The notes beneath the pieces are model-generated. The model was not told where the DNA came from. It did not search any database and saw only the letters and a program-made list of their open reading frames with translations. DNA of 64,000 bases from contig CANQWS010000008.1 of NCBI GenBank assembly GCA_947627615.1, forward strand, positions 21,389 to 85,388, given 5' to 3'. Numbering within the stretch: position 1 is the first letter of the stretch; each line of letters begins with the position of its first letter. Positions 27,376-36,514 of this stretch are shown in pieces. Position numbers and translations under genes: made by a program. Origin of the DNA: an uncultured Muribaculaceae bacterium (GTDB taxonomy: Bacteria > Bacteroidota > Bacteroidia > Bacteroidales > Muribaculaceae).

Positions 27376-28248
27376 ATGGGAAAAATAAAACGATATAAAA
27401 ACGCTATCGAGCGCTTCATCTCGAGCGAGGGAGGCCAGCGTTTCTTCAACTTCGCCTACAGTATCGGCGCTGCCGTCGTGATATGGGGAGCTCTCTTCAA
27501 GATTCTTCATCTGCCCGGAGGCAACACACTTCTGTCCATCGGTATGGGCACGGAGGTGCTTATGTTCATCCTCACGGCTTTTGACCGCCCGCCGAGAGAA
27601 TACAACTGGGAGCAGGTGTTTCCCGTGCTCGCCAGCAGGGACCCCGAGGACAGACCCGATTTCGGCATAGCAATGCCCGGACAGACCGTAACCGCAGCCG
27701 CACCGGCGGCCAACGTCGCTAAAAAAGCCGCGCTGACCGAACCCTTTGTCCCGGCCGAGGGGCTGGAGGGAGCATCCGGACAGCTGGCTGACCAGATGAC
27801 GGGGATAGCCGCACAGATGGCCCAGCTGAAAGCAACCACCGAGGCTCTGAACTCCGTAAGCCAGACCCTGCTCGATTCCTACAGGGCCATAACCGAAAAC
27901 TCGGAGAACATAACCGCAAGCTCAACCGGCTACGTGGAGCAGATGCAGGCCCTGAACCGCAACATCTCGGGGCTGAACACCATCTACGAGATTCAGCTCA
28001 AGAGCGTGTCCTCGCAGCTTGACGCCATTGACCGCGTGAACCGGGGCATAAAGGACATAAGCCGCATGTATGAGGACACCGCCGCGCAAAGCACCCGCTA
28101 CTGCGAGGAAAGCGAGAAAATGACCCGCCACATCCAGCAGCTGAATCAGGTCTACGAAAAGATGCTCCGCGCCATGACAATCAACATGGGCGCAGCGGCC
28201 ATGACGCAGACTCCGGCTTCAAACGAACCTACCTCACCTCAACAATAA
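27376..28248 (+). CDS. gldL: Type IX secretion motor protein GldL/PorL
   Basis: This 290-residue inner-membrane protein pairs with GldM to form the proton-driven rotary motor that powers type IX secretion and gliding in relatives. Two transmembrane helices at 22-70 contain the family core: FFNFAYSIGAAVVIWGALFK, HLPGGN and LLSIGMGTEVLMFILTAFD, with Glu60 in the position of the essential membrane Glu. The remaining 200 residues are a cytoplasmic, helix-rich domain with long coiled stretches. gldM starts seven bases after the stop. Confidence 0.95.
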   Translation: MGKIKRYKNAIERFISSEGGQRFFNFAYSIGAAVVIWGALFKILHLPGGNTLLSIGMGTEVLMFILTAFDRPPREYNWEQVFPVLASRDPEDRPDFGIAMPGQTVTAAAPAANVAKKAALTEPFVPAEGLEGASGQLADQMTGIAAQMAQLKATTEALNSVSQTLLDSYRAITENSENITASSTGYVEQMQALNRNISGLNTIYEIQLKSVSSQLDAIDRVNRGIKDISRMYEDTAAQSTRYCEESEKMTRHIQQLNQVYEKMLRAMTINMGAAAMTQTPASNEPTSPQQ

Positions 28249-28255
28249 CGAATAG

Positions 28256-29824
28256 ATGGCACAGTCCAACACACGCCTTTCGCCCCGTCAGAAGATGATC
28301 AATCTGATGTACATCGTTCTGACCGCCATGCTTGCGCTGAACGTTTCGAGCGATGTGCTCGACGGTTTCACGCAGGTCGAGGACGGACTGGCGCGTACGA
28401 ATGTCAACGTGAACAGGCGCAATGCATCCATCTACGCCGAATTGCAGTCACTCTCGGCCGACAATCCGGCCAAAATGGCGTCATGGATGGTAAAGGCCGA
28501 TTCCGTAAGGCAGGCTTCGCTTCAGCTCTATCAGTTGATCGATTCCTTCAAGATAGCGATTGTAAGACAGGCCGACGGTCCTGACGGCTCTCTGACCGAC
28601 ATAGAGAACCGCGACGACATCGATGCCGCATCCGTTGTGATGCTCAACCCCTCGACACTGCGCGGAGCCGACCTGCGCCGGCGCGTCGACGGGTTCCGCG
28701 ACATTGTCAACCGCCTGATGGTCGATTCCGTCAGAAGCGCGAGCGTCAACGCCGTGCTCTCCACCAAGCCCTTCAGGCGCAAAGGAATTCTCGTGGCCCA
28801 GAACTGGGAAGAGACCAAGTTCGACAATCAGCCCGTGGTGGCCGCCATAACGCTGCTCACCAAACTGCAGAATGACATACGCTATGCCGAGGGCGAGGCG
28901 CTGCTCTCAATCGCAGCCCTCAGTCAGGGCAAATCCATTGCCGAAATCACCGGCGCGGAAATGATAGCCAACGAGCTGAACGCTTTCGTGGTCCCGCAGT
29001 CAAAAATGGTGATGCGCGGAGGCCGGTACTGCGCCGACATAGTGCTCGCCGCTGTTGACACCGCCTCACGCCCGACGGTCTACGTGGGCGGACGCCCCAT
29101 ACCCGGAGGCCATTATGAATTCACGCCCGGCTCGGCCGGTACGTTCAACTATTCCGGTTATATCGAAGTACCTCACCCCGACGGCTCCGTGACCCGCCAC
29201 GATTTCCGGTCCGATTACACGGTGATCGATCCTTTCGCCACCGTTTCGGCCACTATGATGAACGTGCTCTATGCCGGCATCGACAACCCCATCAGCATCT
29301 CGGTGCCCGGAATGCCGCAATCGGCCATTCAGGCATCCATGACCAACGGTACCCTGACCCGCACAGCCAACGGCTGGAGCGCCCGCCCCGCCAACATAGG
29401 CACCGATGCGGTCATCACGGTCAGCGCCGACATGGCGGGACGCAGGCAGAACATTGCCACCCACACGTTCCGCGTGCGCAAGCTGCCCGATCCCACCCCC
29501 TACCTTGCCATTGGCAATGACCGCTACAAAGGCGGCAAACCCATCAGCAAGCAGGCCGTGGCCGGCTCCGGAGGCCTGAAAGCCGCCATTGACGACGGCC
29601 TGCTCGACATCCAGTTCCAGGTGCTCGGATTCGAGATGATAATCTTTGACTCGATGGGCAACGCCATTCCGGAGGTCTCGGCCGGAGCTGCATTCTCCCA
29701 GCGTCAGAAGGACGCCATCAAGCGTCTGGGACGCGGAAAACGCTTCTTCATCTCGCGCGTCAGGGCCAAAGGTCCCGATGGCATAGAGCGCACACTGTCG
29801 CCCATGGAAATCATCATCAACTGA
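28256..29824 (+). CDS. gldM: Type IX secretion protein GldM/PorM
   Basis: This 522-residue protein has one N-terminal membrane helix (MINLMYIVLTAMLALNVSSD, conserved in the family) that joins the GldL helices, and a long periplasmic part made of four successive domains that spans the periplasm to the GldK/GldN ring. The first periplasmic domain is helical (to about residue 210) and the later ones are beta-rich (PTVYVGGRPIPGG, HTFRVRKLPDPTPYLAIG). Length and layout agree with known members. gldN follows 19 bases on. Confidence 0.95.
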   Translation: MAQSNTRLSPRQKMINLMYIVLTAMLALNVSSDVLDGFTQVEDGLARTNVNVNRRNASIYAELQSLSADNPAKMASWMVKADSVRQASLQLYQLIDSFKIAIVRQADGPDGSLTDIENRDDIDAASVVMLNPSTLRGADLRRRVDGFRDIVNRLMVDSVRSASVNAVLSTKPFRRKGILVAQNWEETKFDNQPVVAAITLLTKLQNDIRYAEGEALLSIAALSQGKSIAEITGAEMIANELNAFVVPQSKMVMRGGRYCADIVLAAVDTASRPTVYVGGRPIPGGHYEFTPGSAGTFNYSGYIEVPHPDGSVTRHDFRSDYTVIDPFATVSATMMNVLYAGIDNPISISVPGMPQSAIQASMTNGTLTRTANGWSARPANIGTDAVITVSADMAGRRQNIATHTFRVRKLPDPTPYLAIGNDRYKGGKPISKQAVAGSGGLKAAIDDGLLDIQFQVLGFEMIIFDSMGNAIPEVSAGAAFSQRQKDAIKRLGRGKRFFISRVRAKGPDGIERTLSPMEIIIN

Positions 29825-29843
29825 AAATCATCAACAACAAGAT

Positions 29844-30959
29844 ATGACGAAATTATTCCATATATTAATCCTCGCCGTTTCGGCCTCGATATGCCTCGAT
29901 GCGGTTGCTCAGGACAACAGCACGGCCACCATGCGGCGCGGCGGCTCACGCAAGAACGCCACCGAACAGACCACTCCGGGCGTCACCACACGCATGCAGC
30001 AGCGCATGACCACCCCCAAGGCATCGGACGCCGACCTCTCGTGGATGCGGGTCATTTACCGTCAGCTTGACCTGACCAAAGCCCCGAACGCTCCGCTTTA
30101 CTTCCCGGAACCGCCCCTCAACGGAGAGGAAAACCTTTTCCGTACCATAATGCGTCTGGTGGCCGACGGGAAACTAAAAGTCTACGAATACATGGACGGA
30201 CGCGAGCTCTTCACTGACGAACACGCCCTCTCGCCCAAGGATGTGCTCGAACGCTTCCACATCGAAGCCGAGCAGGCCAAAGGCAGCACCGAGCGCAACC
30301 CTCGCTACACCATTGCCGAAGCCGATGTCCCCTCGGAAGAAGTCCTGTCATACTACATAATCGAGCGTTACGAATTCGACAACCGCAACAACCGCCTCCG
30401 CACCGTCATCGAGGCGATTTGCCCGGTTCTGCACCGCTCCGACGAATGGGGAATGGACCCGGTGAAATATCCCATGTTCTGGATAAAATATGACGACCTC
30501 CGTCCCTACATGTCAACACAGAACATCTTTGTGTCCGACGACAACAATCTGCCCACATGCACCTACGATGACTTTTTCCTGCTCGGACTCTATGACGGCG
30601 ACATCATAAAGACCCGCAACCTCCGCAATCTGTCAATGGCGCAGATGTACCCCGACACCGAATCTCTCAAGCACGCACAGGACAGCATAGAGCACTCGCT
30701 TGCCAATTTCGACAAGAAGCTCTGGGTTCCGTCGCTTGAAGAACTTCAGGCCAAAGCCGAGGCCCGCGAGAAAGCGGAAGCTCTGGCTGCCGGTGACTCA
30801 ACCGTCGTTGCCGACGAGCCCAAGGCATCCGTCAGCCGCAAATCCGTCACCAAACGCGGTCAGAAAAAAGCACGCGCATCAAAAGTAAAGACCAAGAAAG
30901 CCAAGGCACCCAAAACCAAATCGGCGGCAACCCGCAGCGTCCGCAACCGCAAGCGCTGA
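29844..30959 (+). CDS. gldN: Type IX secretion protein GldN/PorN with basic tail
   Basis: This 371-residue exported protein is the GldK ring partner. It has a signal peptide (LFHILILAVSASICLDAVAQ), then the GldN core with SWMRVIYRQLDLTKAPNAPLY, LFRTIMRLVADGKLKVYEYMDGRELF, WGMDPVKYPMFWIKYDDLRPY and LYDGDIIKTRNLRNL. From about residue 315 the tail is strongly basic and of low complexity, with many Lys, Arg, Ala and Ser residues. The core matches family length; the tail is an extra whose role is unknown. It ends the type IX cluster and is followed by a hairpin at 30977-31007. Confidence 0.92.
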   Translation: MTKLFHILILAVSASICLDAVAQDNSTATMRRGGSRKNATEQTTPGVTTRMQQRMTTPKASDADLSWMRVIYRQLDLTKAPNAPLYFPEPPLNGEENLFRTIMRLVADGKLKVYEYMDGRELFTDEHALSPKDVLERFHIEAEQAKGSTERNPRYTIAEADVPSEEVLSYYIIERYEFDNRNNRLRTVIEAICPVLHRSDEWGMDPVKYPMFWIKYDDLRPYMSTQNIFVSDDNNLPTCTYDDFFLLGLYDGDIIKTRNLRNLSMAQMYPDTESLKHAQDSIEHSLANFDKKLWVPSLEELQAKAEAREKAEALAAGDSTVVADEPKASVSRKSVTKRGQKKARASKVKTKKAKAPKTKSAATRSVRNRKR

Positions 30960-30976
30960 CACCTCCCCCGCCCCAC

Positions 30977-31007
30977 CCGGCAAGTTAGCCGTATGTTCAG
31001 TTGCCGG
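30977..31007. terminator. Hairpin after gldN
   Basis: CCGGCAA (30977-30983) and TTGCCGG (31001-31007) are perfect complements around 17 bases, located between the convergent gldN and TonB-domain genes. No T run follows, so confidence is moderate. Confidence 0.45.
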
Positions 31008-31029
31008 TAGCGCAACGGCTCTTTCCAGT

Positions 31030-31782
31030 TCAATTCCCTCTGCCGTTATGTTCTGATTTGAGTCTGAACCTGACCGGAATAACGTACCACACGTTAACCT
31101 TCTTGCCGCCCATCATACCGGGAGTAAAATCAGGCAGAAGATTTGCCACTCTCAATGCCTCTCTGTTCAGATCAGGATGTGAACCCCTCATAATCTCTGG
31201 AGTCCTCACATGGCCGAGAGTGTCTACACACACTCTCAATAACACACGGTCCTTAACAGGTTTTCCGTCCTTACACAACACCTCCGGAGTCCTTATGTTA
31301 TCCATGAAGAACTTATCAATAGCCTCGTCTCCGCCTTCAAATTTCGGCAGAACTCCCGCCGAAGTATATATCCGTTCTCCATTACAGGTCACCGGTTCAC
31401 CAATCCAAACCTCACCCTCAGTTACCACTACATCATCTGCAGGATCATCAGGCCCTGCGGCAGTTGTTATCGCCGAGTCCCCCTGTAGAGTTCTGTCAGG
31501 CTTAATCTCAGTCTGACCGGAGGTTCCGGCCATCAGAATCATTCCGGCCGAAATGCCCGCCAACGTCACTGCTTTCCCGGATAGGGAACGGAGACGGAGC
31601 TGCTGCTCCGGATAACGGACTTCCGCCTCACATTTAGGACAGGTTCCCGCGCAATCGCCCTGATACCGGCATTCCGATGTCACAAGTTCCACGTCGTTGG
31701 CCTCGGCAATCTGCCGGCGTATCTCTCCATCATTCCAAATCCTGCCGCTGATTATATTGAAAATGGCTCTTTGTTTTTTCAT
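31030..31782 (-). CDS. TonB C-terminal domain protein with N-terminal Cys cluster
   Basis: This 250-residue protein has a cytoplasmic N-terminus with four Cys (CRYQGDCAGTCPKCEAE), one hydrophobic segment near residues 70-88, and a periplasmic TonB-type C-terminal domain (FFMDNIRTPEVL, VLLRVCVDTLGHVRTPEIMRG, LPDFTPGMMGGKKVNVWYVIPVRF). Such chimeras occur in Bacteroidales and probably energise outer-membrane receptors; a metal- or redox-sensing role for the Cys cluster is inference. The gene is monocistronic here, and no receptor adjoins. Confidence 0.75.
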   Translation of the reverse strand: MKKQRAIFNIISGRIWNDGEIRRQIAEANDVELVTSECRYQGDCAGTCPKCEAEVRYPEQQLRLRSLSGKAVTLAGISAGMILMAGTSGQTEIKPDRTLQGDSAITTAAGPDDPADDVVVTEGEVWIGEPVTCNGERIYTSAGVLPKFEGGDEAIDKFFMDNIRTPEVLCKDGKPVKDRVLLRVCVDTLGHVRTPEIMRGSHPDLNREALRVANLLPDFTPGMMGGKKVNVWYVIPVRFRLKSEHNGRGN

Positions 31783-31802
31783 GAGGGGCTGGGACCTGAG
31801 TC

Positions 31803-31820
31803 TATTTTTGACTATCTTTG
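31803..31820 (+). promoter_or_regulatory. Tandem promoters of the phosphoesterase gene
   Basis: Two perfect -7 elements, TATTTTTG (31803-31810) and TATCTTTG (31813-31820), lie 10 bases apart. The leader from the second is about 38 bases to the ATG at 31864. Two start sites or one helical turn of flexibility are possible. Confidence 0.55.
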
Positions 31821-31863
31821 CAGAACATAAACCGTCAGAAAGAATTCATCACATAAAAATCTC

Positions 31864-32946
31864 ATGAACAGATTTGCAAAAGCACTGGTATTGGCCGCGG
31901 CAGCTGTGACAGCGGCTTTCCCCGCTTCGGCTCAGCACCGGGCCGACCGACAGAGTCTCGAAAATCCCGAATCGTTCTCCATGATTTTGCTCGGAGACCC
32001 TCAGGGATATATAAAATATGACATCAACCAGCCTCTGTTTGAACTGCAGACGGCCTGGATTGCCGACAATATTGACAATCTGAACATCAAGGCCGTTCTA
32101 TGTACCGGCGACCTTGTGGAACAGAACGAGAATCTGGTAATGAACCGCAAGATGCTCAACCAGACCTCTCGCGAGATGTGGGAGTCCGTGTCGCGCAGTT
32201 TCAGCCGGCTTGACAACCGCGTTCCCTACATAATTTCATGCGGAAACCATGACTATGGCTATCGCAGCTCCGAAAACGGCAAGACCCATTTCCCTGACTA
32301 TTTCCCGGTGGAAAGGAACCGCAGCTGGTATGACTGTCTGGCTGCCGTCTACCCCAACCGCAACGGAGTGGAATCGCTCGAGAATGCCGCGTTTCTGTTC
32401 AACGACCCGGTGTGGGGCCAGCTGCTGGTGGTGTGCAACGAATTCGCGCCCCGCGACGAAGTCCTCGCCTGGACACTCGGCCTCATCAATGAGGACCGCT
32501 TCAAGGATGCTAAGGTCATCTACATAACCCACTCACTTCTCAATGAACGCGATGCCGCCCGTACCGACAACGAGCCTTACAACATAAAACCGGCCAACTG
32601 GGGCCGACAGGTGTGGGAGAAACTCATCTATCCGTCACGCAACATTGTGCTTGCTCTCTGCGGCCACGAGGGCGATACGGGCGATTTCGAGGATTCCATA
32701 GCCTACCGTGTCGACAAGAACAGCAGCGGCCGTGACGTCCACCAGATGATGTTCAATGTACAGACCCTCGGCGGAGGCTGGGAAGGCAACGGTGGCGACG
32801 GATGGCTCCGTATTCTCGAATTCATGCCTGACGGCAGCACTATTTCCGTAAGGACCTACTCGCCGCTCTTCGGCATATCGCCATCCACCCGCCATCTCGC
32901 GCACCGCAATGAGCCCTACGACCGCTTCCGGATGACCATCCGTTGA
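31864..32946 (+). CDS. Calcineurin-like metallophosphoesterase, exported
   Basis: This 360-residue exported enzyme has a signal peptide (LVLAAAAVTAAFPASAQ) and the metal-site blocks of the family: SMILLGDPQGY, VLCTGDLVEQNEN, YIISCGNHDYGY, YITHSLL and LCGHEGDTG. The first block has Gln in place of the more usual His, as in some periplasmic members. It could hydrolyse phosphomonoesters or nucleotides; the substrate is unknown. Convergent with yebC across a terminator. Confidence 0.85.
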   Translation: MNRFAKALVLAAAAVTAAFPASAQHRADRQSLENPESFSMILLGDPQGYIKYDINQPLFELQTAWIADNIDNLNIKAVLCTGDLVEQNENLVMNRKMLNQTSREMWESVSRSFSRLDNRVPYIISCGNHDYGYRSSENGKTHFPDYFPVERNRSWYDCLAAVYPNRNGVESLENAAFLFNDPVWGQLLVVCNEFAPRDEVLAWTLGLINEDRFKDAKVIYITHSLLNERDAARTDNEPYNIKPANWGRQVWEKLIYPSRNIVLALCGHEGDTGDFEDSIAYRVDKNSSGRDVHQMMFNVQTLGGGWEGNGGDGWLRILEFMPDGSTISVRTYSPLFGISPSTRHLAHRNEPYDRFRMTIR

Positions 32947-32954
32947 ACCTTAAA

Positions 32955-33003
32955 ACCCCTCCCCGACAGTATTTCAATACCGTTTCAGGGAGGGGTCTGT
33001 TAT
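32955..33003. terminator. Terminator between phosphoesterase and yebC
   Basis: ACCCCTCCC (32955-32963) and GGGAGGGGT (32988-32996) pair around a 24-base loop and CTGTTATTT follows. It lies between convergent genes and probably serves both. Confidence 0.7.
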
Positions 33004-33028
33004 TTCAGGTTCCTGAAAGTGGCCGGAA

Positions 33029-33751
33029 TTATTCCTCGGCTTCTTTCATGTTGTGGAATACGTTCTGCACGTCTTCGTCGTCCTCGAATTTCTCAAGAAG
33101 TTTCTCAACGGCGGCACGCTGCTCTTCAGTCACGTCCTTCAGGTCATTGGGGATGCGCTCGAATTCCGAGCTGATTATCTCGTAGCCGTTTTCCTCAAGG
33201 AAGCTCTGGATGTGGGAGTAGTCCTCGAATGCTCCGTAAAGCACTATTTCTTCCTCGTCGGCCTCTACCTCGTCAACGCCGCAGTCAATCAGCTCCAGCT
33301 CCAGTTCCTCAAGGTCCATGCCGTCAACAGGCTTGATCTTGAACACGCATTTGTGCTCGAAAAGGAACGACAGAGATCCCTGGGTTCCGAGGTTGCCCCC
33401 GTGTTTGTTGAAGTATGAGCGGACATTGGCCACAGTACGTGTGTTATTGTCTGTGGCGGCCTCAACCACAATGGCTATGCCGTGCGGACCGTATCCCTCG
33501 TAAACGATTTCCTTATAGTCGCCGGCATCCTTGTCGGTGGCTTTCTTTATGGCGCGTTCAACGGTGTCCTTGGGCATGTTGGCGGCCTTGGCGTTCTGCA
33601 TCAGAGCACGCAGACGTGGATTGGTGGATGCATCGGGACCGCCGGCCTTTACGGCGATGGTGATTTCCTTACCTATGCGCGTGAATGTGCGCGACATGTT
33701 GCCCCAGCGTTTGAGCTTGCGGGCTTTGCGATATTCAAATGCTCTTCCCAT
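33029..33751 (-). CDS. YebC/PmpR family protein
   Basis: This 240-residue cytosolic protein has the hallmark N-terminus MGRAFEYRKARKLKRWGNMSRTFTRIGKEI-type pattern, NMPKDTVERAIKKATD and YEGYGPHGIAIVVEAATDNNTRT, the central YebC segment. Members were described as DNA-binding regulators and more recently, for the translation-linked branch, as ribosome-associated helpers at proline-rich stretches; which branch this is cannot be settled by eye. It follows pheT by 48 bases on the same strand. Confidence 0.9.
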   Translation of the reverse strand: MGRAFEYRKARKLKRWGNMSRTFTRIGKEITIAVKAGGPDASTNPRLRALMQNAKAANMPKDTVERAIKKATDKDAGDYKEIVYEGYGPHGIAIVVEAATDNNTRTVANVRSYFNKHGGNLGTQGSLSFLFEHKCVFKIKPVDGMDLEELELELIDCGVDEVEADEEEIVLYGAFEDYSHIQSFLEENGYEIISSEFERIPNDLKDVTEEQRAAVEKLLEKFEDDEDVQNVFHNMKEAEE

Positions 33752-33799
33752 GGTGTGAAGTTATGCGATATGTTTTTTAATGATTTTTTATTTGCGGAT

Positions 33800-36265
33800 T
33801 TATCGGAGTTCGGCGCCGCACTTCTTGCGGAGATTGGCCACTATCTTATCCATCACGGCTTCAATCTGACGGTCATTGAGCGTGCGTTCGTCATCCTGAA
33901 GTATCATTGTGATGGCGTAGGATTTCTTGCCCTCGGGCAGATTCTTGCCTTCATAGACGTCGAACAGGCTTACCTCACGGAGCAGCTTGCGCTCGCTTTC
34001 GCGGACAGTCTGTTCAATCTGGGCCATAGTCACCGACGAATCTATCAGCAGGGCCAGGTCACGTTTCACCGGCATGGTCCTTGACAGCGGTGTGAAGGTC
34101 ACGGAGTGACGCATCGACATCTTCACCAGCTCGCCCCAGGCCAGTTCGGCGTAGATTACCGGCTGCTTGATGTCAAATTTCTTCAGTTCGGCTTTCGATA
34201 CGAGTCCGAATGTGCAGAGATGCTTGCCTAAACGTGTGTCGATGCTCATGCAGGAGCTGAAGACCGGCTCGTTGGCAACCGTGATCTTTATTTCCCGCTC
34301 GTTGATTCCAAGACGGCGCAGAATGTTGCCTACGAACGCCCTCATATCATAGAACGTGGCTTCCTCGGCCGGACGCAGCCAGCCGGGCTGACGCATGTTG
34401 CCTGTCATCCAGAGAGCCAGACGGCTTTCCTCGCTGTAGGGAGCGAGAGGCCGCTCGGCGGTTGATTCGGCGGCGGGATTGTAGAAGTAGACATTGCCGA
34501 ACTCGTACATCATCAGCGAGTCCATCTTGCGGTTCACATTGTGGGCCACGGACTCCAGACCGCCGTAAAGCAGCGTCTGGCGCATCACGCTCAGATCGGA
34601 GCTGAGCGGATTCAGCAGCCGCACGCAATGGTCGAGCGGATATTGGGCGGATTCCGCATAGTAGCTCTCGGAGGTCAGTGAATTGTTGAGTATTTCGTTG
34701 AAACCGCAGGCGGTGAGCTGCTCTGAAATCAGTGTGCGCAGTGAATTGTCGGTATCGGTGGCCGATTTGAACTGGAGCGACGAATGAACCGTAGTGCTCA
34801 GTTCCACATTGTTATAGCCATAGATTCTGAGAAGGTCCTCCACCACGTCACACGGGCGCTGCACGTCCACGCGATATGTCGGCACAAGCAGCTGGGCCTC
34901 TTCGCCGTTTTCTTTCACCACCTGGATTTCAAGCGCTTCCAGAATAGCCTTGATGGTCTCGGCGGGTATGTTCTTGCCAATCAGATTACGCGCATAATCG
35001 TAGCTGAGTGTGACCTCGAACGGATTTACCGGATTCGGGTAGATGTCGACCGGTTCGCCGCAGATTTCGCCCCCTGCAAGTTCCTTGACCAGCAGAGCCG
35101 CGAGCTTGGCAGCATACATGGTCACGTTGGGGTCCGTGCCGCGTTCGTAACGGAACGAGGCGTCGGTCTGCAGTCCGTGGCGGCGTGCTGTCTTGCGCAC
35201 CGAAGTGGGGTTGAAGTATGCGCTTTCAATGAATATGTCCGTGGTCTGCTCGGTCACGCCCGAATCCTTGCCGCCGAACACACCGGCAATGCACATGGGT
35301 TCTGTTTCCGAACATATCATCAGGTCCGATGCGGTGAGCTTGTGCTCTACATCGTCGAGAGTGACGAATTTGGTTCCTTCGGCACATTTCCTGACAATCA
35401 CCTTGCCGCCCTGAATCTTGTTGAGGTCAAAGCAATGGAGCGGCTGGCCTATGGAGTGGAGCACATAGTTGGTTATGTCGACCACCGAGTTGATCGGGCG
35501 GAGACCGATGGCCTCAAGGCGTGTGCGCAGCCATTCGGGGCTTTCACCCACCTTCACACCGCGCACCGTGATGCCCGAGTAACGCGGGCAGGCCTCGTAA
35601 TCGTCAACCTGGACCGCAACGGCTCCGTCAGGACGGTCAACCTTGAACGCATCGACCGACGGACGCTTCAGCGTCAGCGGGGTCGAATGCTGCGAGGCCC
35701 ATGCACACAGGTCGCGGGCCACACCGAAATGCGAGGCGGCATCGATTCTGTTGGGGGTCAGATCCACTTCCAGAACATAGTCCGATGTCAGGCCGTAGAA
35801 TTCAGCCGCCGGAGTTCCGGGCTTCACCTCTTTGTCAATCACTATTATGCCGTCATGGCTCGTTCCTATGCCGAGTTCATCCTCGGCACATATCATGCCG
35901 AACGATTCCACGCCGCGGATTTTCGATTTCTTTATTTTAAATTCCTTGTCGCCGTCATAGAGGGTTGTGCCTACGGTAGCCACTACTACAGTCTGTCCGG
36001 CTGCCACATTGGGGGCGCCGCACACAATCTGGGTAGCCTGGCCGTCACCGAGGTCTACGGTAGTGATATGCAGATGGTCGCTGTCAGGATGGTCAATGCA
36101 GGTAAGCACCTTGCCAATGACCACACCCCGGAGTCCGCCTCGCACGCTCTCCACCTCTTCTATTGTTCCGGTCTCAAGACCTATGGATGTCAGAGCAGCG
36201 GCCAGCTCGTCGGGAGTCAGGCTGAAGTCAGCGTAATCTTTTAGCCAATTATATGATATGTTCAT
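33800..36265 (-). CDS. pheT: Phenylalanyl-tRNA synthetase beta subunit
   Basis: This 821-residue subunit of the alpha2-beta2 PheRS contains, in order, the N-terminal NISYNWLKDYADFSLTPDELA domain, a tRNA-binding/EMAP-like OB fold near 40-150 (VIGKVLTCIDHPDSDHLHI), B3/B4 editing domain with RYSGITVRGVKV and TNYVLHSIGQPLHCFD, B5 domain (YDYARNLIGKNIPAE), and the C-terminal ferredoxin-like anticodon domain (PVKRDLALLIDSSVTMAQIE). The ATG at 36265 matches the family start and follows the promoter at 36293-36300. pheS is not adjacent. yebC follows. Confidence 0.96.
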   Translation of the reverse strand: MNISYNWLKDYADFSLTPDELAAALTSIGLETGTIEEVESVRGGLRGVVIGKVLTCIDHPDSDHLHITTVDLGDGQATQIVCGAPNVAAGQTVVVATVGTTLYDGDKEFKIKKSKIRGVESFGMICAEDELGIGTSHDGIIVIDKEVKPGTPAAEFYGLTSDYVLEVDLTPNRIDAASHFGVARDLCAWASQHSTPLTLKRPSVDAFKVDRPDGAVAVQVDDYEACPRYSGITVRGVKVGESPEWLRTRLEAIGLRPINSVVDITNYVLHSIGQPLHCFDLNKIQGGKVIVRKCAEGTKFVTLDDVEHKLTASDLMICSETEPMCIAGVFGGKDSGVTEQTTDIFIESAYFNPTSVRKTARRHGLQTDASFRYERGTDPNVTMYAAKLAALLVKELAGGEICGEPVDIYPNPVNPFEVTLSYDYARNLIGKNIPAETIKAILEALEIQVVKENGEEAQLLVPTYRVDVQRPCDVVEDLLRIYGYNNVELSTTVHSSLQFKSATDTDNSLRTLISEQLTACGFNEILNNSLTSESYYAESAQYPLDHCVRLLNPLSSDLSVMRQTLLYGGLESVAHNVNRKMDSLMMYEFGNVYFYNPAAESTAERPLAPYSEESRLALWMTGNMRQPGWLRPAEEATFYDMRAFVGNILRRLGINEREIKITVANEPVFSSCMSIDTRLGKHLCTFGLVSKAELKKFDIKQPVIYAELAWGELVKMSMRHSVTFTPLSRTMPVKRDLALLIDSSVTMAQIEQTVRESERKLLREVSLFDVYEGKNLPEGKKSYAITMILQDDERTLNDRQIEAVMDKIVANLRKKCGAELR

Positions 36266-36292
36266 AATGGATAGTATGATGTTTTCAGAGTG

Positions 36293-36300
36293 CAAAGTTA
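36293..36300 (-). promoter_or_regulatory. Promoter of pheT
   Basis: Minus-strand TAACTTTG, about 28 bases upstream of the ATG. The leader is too short for a T-box or peptide attenuator. Confidence 0.65.
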
Positions 36301-36390
36301 CTTAATTTAATTCATAAATCACAATGCCACACCCAACAAATCAGCATTAAAGCACCCCGGCAAAACCGAAAAAACACCCACCCCAACCCC

Positions 36391-36470
36391 ATTATGCATT
36401 ATGCATTCTCAATTACGCATTGCGCATTCCGCATTATGCATTTTCAATTATCCGTTATGCATAATTGAAA
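36391..36470. repeat. Intergenic ATGCAT-rich repeats and hairpin
   Basis: The 323-base gap between pheT and lpxA holds two 20-base copies of GCATTATGCATTYTCAATTA at 36396-36415 and 36431-36450, 35 bases apart, separated by GCGCATTCC-like sequence. TTTCAATTA (36442-36450) and TAATTGAAA (36462-36470) then form a perfect inverted repeat. The rest of the gap is AT-rich and shows no open reading frame of note. Confidence 0.7.
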
Positions 36471-36514
36471 TCTTTTCCTGATGTAACATCTATCCCTATG
36501 TTCCATAAATAATT

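Noticed and set aside
34784..36244. 486-codon open frame on the plus strand within pheT
   Set aside because: It overlaps the intact pheT completely, lacks recognisable domains, and its residues look like reading of the wrong strand.
36391..36470. CRISPR or replication origin
   Set aside because: Only two direct repeats, no spacer pattern, no DnaA boxes recognised and no dnaA/dnaN nearby.
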